Shown: positions 5,451 to 10,790 of the stretch, piece after piece
How the letters are laid out: each line of letters starts with the position of its first letter
Numbering within the stretch: the first letter of the stretch is position 1
Source: an uncultured Ruminococcus sp.
GTDB lineage: Bacteria > Bacillota > Clostridia > Oscillospirales > Ruminococcaceae
NCBI GenBank assembly: GCA_937907215.1
Contig: CALESG010000091.1
Coordinates: 1-10,790 of the forward strand
Length of the DNA: 10,790 nt
Reading direction: 5' to 3'
The notes under the pieces: model-generated
What the model was told of the DNA's origin: nothing
What the model saw: the letters and a program-made list of their open reading frames with translations, nothing else
Databases searched by the model: none
Program-made: the position numbers and the translations under genes

Positions 5451-6338
5451 TTAATCACTGCTTCGCATAACATCTGCTACATCGCTTATGGTAACATACG
5501 CTTTAGGGTCTATAGAGAGAACGATATTTCTCATTTTCGCAATTTGAAAGCGATTTACTACAAAATAAATAACAGTTTTATCAGAATTTGAATAACCTCC
5601 TGTAGCTGCGATCTTAGTAGTGCCGCACTCAAATGCTTCTATTAAAGCATGACTTATATCATCAGCCTTGTCGGTAATTATCATAACCGACTTTGAACGG
5701 TCAAATCCTTCAACAATAAAATCAACCGTTTTAAGTCCTGCCGCATATGCAACTATAGAATACAGCGGCAAGATCCAGCTGTCTATGATAAAACCACATA
5801 TTATGTAAAGGATAACATTATATATCATTACAAATGTTCCCACTGTAATACCTATTTTCTTTGCAAAGGTAACTGCCAATACATCAATTCCATCAAGTGC
5901 GCCTCCTGTGCGTATTGTAAGACCACTGCCAACACCTGAAATTATTCCTCCGAACAATGCGCACAAAAGCAAATCTTCACCCGCAAGCGGAGAAGCCATG
6001 CTGACATCAACAGGAAGAACATCAGTAATAAGCCATGAGCATAAAGAATATACAATAACCGTGAAAACAGAATATATTGTAAACGTAATCCCCTGCTTTT
6101 TTAATCCAAACAAAAATATAGGTATATTAAGAAGCAGCAGGAAGATCGACAAACTAAGATAATCCGGTGTGACTTGTGAAAGAAGAATAGATGTACCTGA
6201 AATACCGCTGTCATAAAGATTTACCGGTGCAAGAAATATTGTTACGCCAAATGCATTTACACATCCTGCAATAAGCAAAATAATAAAATTAAGCGGACGA
6301 AGCTTTACAAGTTCTCCTACAAAATCAATTTTTTTCAT
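5451..6338 (-). CDS. YitT family membrane protein (DUF161 plus C-terminal DUF2179)
   Basis: This 295-residue protein matches the YitT family layout. Five to six membrane helices span about 15-210. They carry the conserved VNLYDSGISGTS (39-50) and RTGGALDGIDVLAV (143-156) segments. A soluble C-terminal domain (about 216-290) has TKIAATGGYSNSDKTVIYFVV and IDPKAYVTISDVADV, as in DUF2179. The biochemical role of the family is unresolved; transport or small-ligand sensing has been proposed. I choose ATG 6338 because GGGAG (6347-6351) lies eight bases upstream. An in-frame ATG at 6353 overlaps that site and has none of its own. The gene starts 73 bases after the ABC exporter gene. A TATAAT at 6400-6405 lacks a good -35, so co-transcription with the exporter is possible. 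No terminator is evident after the stop. Confidence 0.9.
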   Translation of the reverse strand: MKKIDFVGELVKLRPLNFIILLIAGCVNAFGVTIFLAPVNLYDSGISGTSILLSQVTPDYLSLSIFLLLLNIPIFLFGLKKQGITFTIYSVFTVIVYSLCSWLITDVLPVDVSMASPLAGEDLLLCALFGGIISGVGSGLTIRTGGALDGIDVLAVTFAKKIGITVGTFVMIYNVILYIICGFIIDSWILPLYSIVAYAAGLKTVDFIVEGFDRSKSVMIITDKADDISHALIEAFECGTTKIAATGGYSNSDKTVIYFVVNRFQIAKMRNIVLSIDPKAYVTISDVADVMRSSD

Positions 6339-6411
6339 ATGTCGATCTCCCATTCTGCATTACATCGAAAGCATAATAATTAACTTTCAAAAGAATTTAA
6401 TTATACTTTTA

Positions 6412-8823
6412 TCAAGACACTTGTTCTTCAAACTGGCTATTATAAAGATCTGCATAAAATCCCTTCTTTGCAAGAAGTTCATCGTGCGTACCGCTTTCAA
6501 TAATATCACCATTCTTCATAACAAGAATAAGGTCAGAGTTCTTTATGGTGGACAATCTATGTGCAATAACGAATGAAGTACGATTCTCCATAAGTTTATC
6601 CATTGCAGACTGTATCTGCTGCTCTGTTCGTGTATCAACGGACGATGTTGCTTCATCAAGAATAAGCATAGGCTTATCTGCTATCATAGCACGAGCAATG
6701 GTGAGCTGCTGTTTTTGTCCCTGTGATAAATTAGTCTGATCATTTAATATAGTATCATAACCATTTGGAAGAGTACGAATAAAATGATCCAGTCCAACAG
6801 CCTTGCAAGCTTTGATGATTTTTTCATCACTAATATTTTCTGTACAATATACAAGATTTTCTCTTACAGTACCCTCAAAAAGCCATGTGTCCTGAAGAAC
6901 CATACAAAATTGATCATGAACATCTTCACGAGTGATATTCTTTGTAGGTGTTCCGTCAATGCGTATTTCACCGCCCTGAATTTCATGGAATCTCATTAGC
7001 AAATTGACCATAGTAGTCTTTCCGGCACCGGTAGGCCCTACGATTGCAATTTTTTGACCCGGCTTTGCTACAGCAGAAAAATCATGAATTATTATTTCAT
7101 CAGAATCTTCATATCCAAACTTAACATGGTCAAATTCAACTGTGCCTTTTACTTGGGCAAGCTTAGTGGTCTTTTTGCTTTCATCTTCCATTTCTTCAGC
7201 TTCAAGGAATTCAAATACACGCTCTCCGGCAGCAGCTGCTGATTGTAAAGTCTGCATTGCCTGTGCAATTTGAGAAAGCGGCTGAGTGAAATAGCGAACA
7301 TACATCATAAATGCAACTATAACACCAAAACCTATTTTTCCATTCATCGCAAGCGCACCGCCAACTACACAAACAGCAACATATCCAAGGTTGCCAATAA
7401 ATCCCATTATAGGCTGCATAAATCCTGCAAGGCACTGTGCCTTAAATCCGCTTTCACGAAGTTTCAAATTCATTTCATTAAATTGACTTATGGAATTTTC
7501 CTCACCATTATAAGCTTTTACAACAGTATGACCTGCATACATTTCTTCAATATGACCATTCAAATCACCAAGACAAGCCTGCTGACGTGCAAAATACTTC
7601 TGGCTTCTGCCCATGATAGCAAACATCAATATAAAACCAATAAGACTTGATGCAACTGCTGCAAGTGTCATCCAACCATCTGTAATAATCATCATGATAA
7701 AGCTTCCGGCAAAAAGAATAACAGCATGAATGAGATTTCCAAGGCTCTGGTTAAGTGACTGTCCTATCATATCAACATCATTTGTTACACGTGAAAGAAC
7801 ATCACCTGTACTTGTTTTATTATAAAACCACATAGGCAGACGATTTATCTTCTTTGAAATATCTGAACGCATACGCTTGGAAACACGCTGTGTCACGCTT
7901 ACCATTGTCAGACCTTGTACTGTCTGGAAGATCCATCCAAAAGCATACATTGCTATAAGAATTGCTGCTATTGATAATACATTATCCATGTCAATTGACG
8001 GCTTGACAAGACCATATATTGAATCCGGCAAATTATCCATAGCTTCCAAAGCTGCACTTTTATCATCGCTTTCCAAATCTAAATTTGAAAAGGTATTTAC
8101 AAGCTCCATCTGATCATCAGCAGATATTACTGTACCTTTAATTGTAATATCACTGTACATAGCAGTTTTAATACTATCCGGCAGTTCATTCATCATGTTT
8201 TTTACATCAGATTCATCTTCTTTATCCATATTCTTGAATATTTCCAAAGATGCCATCTGCTCACTGCCTGATATAACAGAATCGTTTACTTCAATCTCAT
8301 TAAACAAAACATCAAGTACACTTTCAGGCATTGAGGCAAATGCACTGATTGCATCAACTTCACCAGAAGATGCATTAGCATTCATCATCACTTGATTAAA
8401 AGCTTCTTTATCAGCGTCTGATATGCTGTCTGAACTCATGACCTTAGAAGCATTTTCAGATATTGCTGACTGGTCACTTACATTTGAAACTATACTTTCA
8501 ATTACGGTTTCCATATTTAAAGAAGTATTATTTGATATTTCATCAGAAATATCTTTAATAACATCCATATCAGGAGCTATTCCGGCAGTGATCTCTTCTG
8601 TCATATCAGACAACTTACTTGGACCCATCAAAGTAAGAATCGTTCCAAGCGCTGCACAAACAAGTGCAATAATTATCGCAACTAAGTATTTATTGCAGTA
8701 ACCAAACAGTTTTTTCCAAGTTCCTGTTAGATTCTTCGCCTTTTCTCCATTTCCTCTTGGACCATGACCAAAACCGCCTCTTGGACCTCTTGACTGTGTA
8801 CCCTTGTATTCTTTATTTTCCAT
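6412..8823 (-). CDS. Heterodimeric ABC exporter, catalytic-site subunit with large extracellular insertion (BmrD/LmrD-like)
   Basis: This 803-residue half-transporter has a Gly/Arg-rich N-terminus (11-25) and helix 1 near 45-67. An acidic insertion of about 215 residues (68-283) follows, then helices 2-6 (282-525) and an ATPase domain. Walker A is GPTGAGKTT (596-604), the Q-loop VLQD (Gln644), and Walker B ends in catalytic Glu724 (LILDE). The switch His is His755, and the D-loop is SSVD. Its signature reads LSQGQ instead of LSGGQ. A full E/H pair plus a weak signature is expected of the partner that carries the consensus ATP site of a heterodimer. The start is ATG 8823, with GGAGG (8834-8838) ten bases upstream inside the previous gene and overlapping its stop (TAATG); a longer reading from 8880 is rejected. 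Substrate unknown; the family exports drugs, lipids or peptides. The insertion is unusual (see repeat entry). Confidence 0.92.
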   Translation of the reverse strand: MENKEYKGTQSRGPRGGFGHGPRGNGEKAKNLTGTWKKLFGYCNKYLVAIIIALVCAALGTILTLMGPSKLSDMTEEITAGIAPDMDVIKDISDEISNNTSLNMETVIESIVSNVSDQSAISENASKVMSSDSISDADKEAFNQVMMNANASSGEVDAISAFASMPESVLDVLFNEIEVNDSVISGSEQMASLEIFKNMDKEDESDVKNMMNELPDSIKTAMYSDITIKGTVISADDQMELVNTFSNLDLESDDKSAALEAMDNLPDSIYGLVKPSIDMDNVLSIAAILIAMYAFGWIFQTVQGLTMVSVTQRVSKRMRSDISKKINRLPMWFYNKTSTGDVLSRVTNDVDMIGQSLNQSLGNLIHAVILFAGSFIMMIITDGWMTLAAVASSLIGFILMFAIMGRSQKYFARQQACLGDLNGHIEEMYAGHTVVKAYNGEENSISQFNEMNLKLRESGFKAQCLAGFMQPIMGFIGNLGYVAVCVVGGALAMNGKIGFGVIVAFMMYVRYFTQPLSQIAQAMQTLQSAAAAGERVFEFLEAEEMEDESKKTTKLAQVKGTVEFDHVKFGYEDSDEIIIHDFSAVAKPGQKIAIVGPTGAGKTTMVNLLMRFHEIQGGEIRIDGTPTKNITREDVHDQFCMVLQDTWLFEGTVRENLVYCTENISDEKIIKACKAVGLDHFIRTLPNGYDTILNDQTNLSQGQKQQLTIARAMIADKPMLILDEATSSVDTRTEQQIQSAMDKLMENRTSFVIAHRLSTIKNSDLILVMKNGDIIESGTHDELLAKKGFYADLYNSQFEEQVS
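7972..8511 (-). repeat. Repeat-built extracellular insertion in the ABC subunit (units of about 50 residues)
   Basis: Within the helix 1-2 insertion, residues 165-213 (MPESVLDVLFNEIEV...VISGSEQM) align with 214-264 (LPDSIKTAMYSDITI...VISADDQM). Both share [ML]P-[ED]-S-[VI], a hydrophobic strand, VIS-x-x-x-QM, a Phe-x-Asn-[ML]-Asp segment and a closing M-x-[ED]. A third, partial copy starts at 265 (LPDSIYGLVKPSIDMD) and runs into helix 2. A more decayed copy precedes them at 105-149 (ETVIESIVSN...VMMNA). The full copies span about 8185-8331 and 8032-8184 in the DNA. Alignment was by eye; the two central units are convincing and the first is tentative. Confidence 0.7.
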
Positions 8824-10580
8824 TATGCAAGTTCCTCCTTTGAAAGCTGAGAAAGTGCAATCTGCTGATAAACATTGCAATTCTGCATAAGTTCATCGTG
8901 TTTGCCCATTCCGACAATTTTTCCGTCTTCCAATACAATAATCTTATCTGCATCACGTATTGTACCTATACGCTGTGCAACGATAATTCTTGTAGAATTT
9001 TTGCATTTTTCATCTAAAGTTTTACGAAGAATACGGTCTGTCTTATAGTCAAGTGCAGAGAATGAATCGTCAAATATAAAGATTTCAGGATTTCTTGCTA
9101 TTGCACGTGCAATGGAAAGACGCTGCTTCTGACCACCCGAGAAGTTTGAACCGCTTTGAGCTACATAACCATCATAAGTATTGTTTACGTTTTCTACAAA
9201 TTCATCTGCCTGAGCCGTTGCTACTGCATTTTTCACTGCTTCCTTATCAATTTCACCCCTGCCATTATCACCATAAGCAACATTAGATGAAATTGTACCC
9301 TTAAACAATATAGCCTTTTGAGATACATAGCCAATTTTATTTCTAAGTGATTTTTGAGTATATTCCTTTACATCTACACCATCTACAAGTACTGCACCCT
9401 CTGTAACATCATAGAAACGTGGAATCAGATTGATCACTGTACTTTTACCGCAGCCTGTAGAGCCGATAAATGCAATGGTTTCACCTTTTTTTGCAGTAAA
9501 TGAAATATCCTGTAAAACATATTCTTCTGCGTCTGGATAACGGAAATATACATTTTTAAATTCAACTTCACCAACTTTTCCAGACTCGCCCTCTGTCTTC
9601 TCACCATCGTGAATAGATGGCTTTGTATCAAGTACCTCATTTATACGATTGGCTGAAACAAGCGCACGTGGCAGAATAATGAAAATCATAACCAGCATCA
9701 TAAATGACATAACGATCATTATTGCATATTGAGAGAATACCATCATATCTGAAAACAGATTGATTTTGCCCATAATTCCGGCATTATTTATCAAATATGC
9801 TCCTAACCAATATATAGCAAGTGAAAGTCCGCTCATAACAAGCTGAATACTTGGCATCATAAAAGACATTGTTCGCTGTGCAAACAACTGAGTAGAAGTA
9901 AGTTCTTCATTTGCTTTTTCAAACTTATCTTCCTGATAATTCTCTGCATTATATGCACGAACAACACGCAGACCTGTAAGATTTTCTCTTGTAACACGGT
10001 TTAGATTATCAGTGAGTGTCTGCATTTTTTTAAATTTTGGAAGTGCAAGTACAACACAAATTATAACAACAGTCAAAAGTACAACTACTGCCATTCCTGT
10101 TGTAAATGTCCACTGCCATGATTTATTAACGATCTTACATATCGCCCATACTGCCATAATCGGTGCTCTAAGAAGCATTTGCAATCCTAAAACAATGAGC
10201 ATCTGTACCTGCATAACATCATTAGTAGTGCGTGTTATAAGACTGGCTGTTGAAAAACGTCCGATCTCCTCCATAGAGAAAGACTGAACTTTATTAAACA
10301 GCTTGCCACGCAATTCAGCACCAAGACCTGTTGAAATACTTGATGCACAAACAGATGTAAGTACAGTTGCGACCAAACTGATAAGTGCATATGCAAGCAT
10401 TTTTACACCTGCTGTCAAAATCTCGGACATTGCACTGCCCTGAGTCTGAACAAGCTTTGTAATTTCAGACATATATTCTGGCATAGTAAGCTCTGCCCAA
10501 ACTGATAAAAATATAAAAGCTAGTGCAAGTAAAACTAATGCCCATTCTTTCTTATTTAAGTTTTTTAATATTTTGCCCAT
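8823..10580 (-). CDS. Heterodimeric ABC exporter, degenerate-site subunit (BmrC/LmrC-like)
   Basis: A 585-residue half-transporter with six membrane helices (about 12-310) and a C-terminal ATPase domain. Walker A is GSTGCGKST (373-381), the Q-loop VSQK (Gln421) and the signature FSGGQ (480-484). Walker B is FIFDD, with Asp505 in place of the catalytic Glu, and the switch His is replaced by Gln536 (VAQR). These two changes mark the subunit whose own ATP site is non-hydrolytic, while its intact signature completes the partner's catalytic site. The complex would sit in the cytoplasmic membrane and export hydrophobic compounds, though the substrate cannot be read from sequence. AAAGGAG lies about 11 bases before the ATG at 10580. 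Its stop overlaps the next gene's start (TAATG), so the two subunits are translationally coupled and probably made in equal amounts. The length equals that of B. subtilis BmrC (YheI) as I recall it. Confidence 0.93.
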   Translation of the reverse strand: MGKILKNLNKKEWALVLLALAFIFLSVWAELTMPEYMSEITKLVQTQGSAMSEILTAGVKMLAYALISLVATVLTSVCASSISTGLGAELRGKLFNKVQSFSMEEIGRFSTASLITRTTNDVMQVQMLIVLGLQMLLRAPIMAVWAICKIVNKSWQWTFTTGMAVVVLLTVVIICVVLALPKFKKMQTLTDNLNRVTRENLTGLRVVRAYNAENYQEDKFEKANEELTSTQLFAQRTMSFMMPSIQLVMSGLSLAIYWLGAYLINNAGIMGKINLFSDMMVFSQYAIMIVMSFMMLVMIFIILPRALVSANRINEVLDTKPSIHDGEKTEGESGKVGEVEFKNVYFRYPDAEEYVLQDISFTAKKGETIAFIGSTGCGKSTVINLIPRFYDVTEGAVLVDGVDVKEYTQKSLRNKIGYVSQKAILFKGTISSNVAYGDNGRGEIDKEAVKNAVATAQADEFVENVNNTYDGYVAQSGSNFSGGQKQRLSIARAIARNPEIFIFDDSFSALDYKTDRILRKTLDEKCKNSTRIIVAQRIGTIRDADKIIVLEDGKIVGMGKHDELMQNCNVYQQIALSQLSKEELA

Positions 10581-10790
10581 ATGACTCTTATCTCCTTTTC
10601 AATAGTTTTTAATTTCTTGCAGAAAACTAACACGGTTAGCAATCGCAGTAAAAAATAATCAGGATATTACACTATCTCAATCATAGATCAATTTCTGATG
10701 TAGAAAACATCGACGTGATCTCGCTTGATATAGAAATAAGAACTTGTACCAATAAGCTAAAAACGTTTTAACAGAGTATGCAGATGTGAA
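10581..10790. other. Upstream region of the ABC operon, no certain gene
   Basis: These 210 bases hold the exporter's AAAGGAG site, the weak promoter candidates and a short dyad, CTAAC-CGT-GTTAG (minus strand; plus 10627-10639), followed by TTTT. A minus-strand frame is open from the window edge to a TGA at 10677-10679 (37 codons). Its sequence is not recognisable and it cannot be called a gene from this fragment. Confidence 0.5.
10652..10680 (-). promoter_or_regulatory. Possible promoter of the ABC exporter operon (weak)
   Basis: On the minus strand TTGAGA (10675-10680) and TATTTT (10652-10657) are 17 bases apart, matching five and four of six consensus bases. An alternative pair, TTGATC (10686-10691) and TAATAT (10664-10669), has a 16-base spacer. 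Neither is strong, and the operon could instead be transcribed from beyond the window. Confidence 0.3.

Noticed and set aside
8824..8880. N-terminal extension of the 803-residue ABC subunit by 19 residues
   Set aside because: It overlaps the end of the upstream subunit gene in another frame. The ATG at 8823 has a full GGAGG site and a typical TAATG coupling with the previous stop.
10677..10790. Minus-strand open frame of 37 codons running from the window edge
   Set aside because: No start is visible, the residues match nothing I recognise, and a 37-codon open frame is easily random. Kept only as a note under the ABC leader finding.

Overview
The window reads as ordinary chromosome from a low-GC, Gram-positive anaerobe of the Clostridia, most likely Ruminococcus or a close relative (Oscillospiraceae). 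The evidence is AT-rich DNA, strong AGGAGG-type ribosome sites, near-consensus sigma-A promoters, and genes packed in co-directional runs. It also includes a surface protein with a Pro/Glu/Thr linker and a Thr/Lys repeat, a linker style common in Ruminococcus secreted proteins. No phage, transposon, CRISPR or plasmid signature was seen. The taxonomic call is inference.

Layout. (1) 1-300: a tRNA-Val(UAC) gene runs off the left edge on the minus strand behind a perfect TTGACA-N17-TATAAT promoter. It is divergent from mtnN (301-981, plus), which has its own promoter. (2) 982-1081: one hairpin can terminate the convergent mtnN and hom. (3) 1082-2910, minus: a two-gene operon of a PheB-type (UPF0735) HTH-ACT protein and homoserine dehydrogenase (hom), with a strong promoter and a 14-bp perfect palindrome in the early transcribed region. 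(4) 2915-5427, minus: a three-gene membrane operon. It encodes an MFS transporter, overlaps by ATGA into a small four-helix membrane protein, and then encodes a secreted, membrane-anchored protein with a cytoplasmic zinc ribbon. It has its own promoter, an imperfect dyad near +5, and a good intrinsic terminator. (5) 5451-6338, minus: a YitT-family membrane protein. (6) 6412-10580, minus: two overlapping genes for a heterodimeric ABC exporter. Its 803-residue subunit carries an extracellular insertion of about 215 residues built from repeats. (7) 10581-10790: upstream region of the ABC operon.

How the parts relate. MtnN (S-adenosylhomocysteine and methylthioadenosine salvage) and Hom (homoserine for Met/Thr) touch the same metabolic area but are separately transcribed. 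The ABC pair fits the BmrC/BmrD, LmrC/LmrD and TM287/288 type, with one degenerate and one catalytic ATP site; YitT may be co-transcribed after it. The function of the MFS/small membrane/zinc-ribbon operon is not known to me and is the least explained part of the window. The other notable signals are the repeat-built ABC insertion, the pairing of a stand-alone ACT protein with a Hom whose own C-terminal ACT-like region has lost the usual ligand motif, and similar dyads placed just after two operon promoters.
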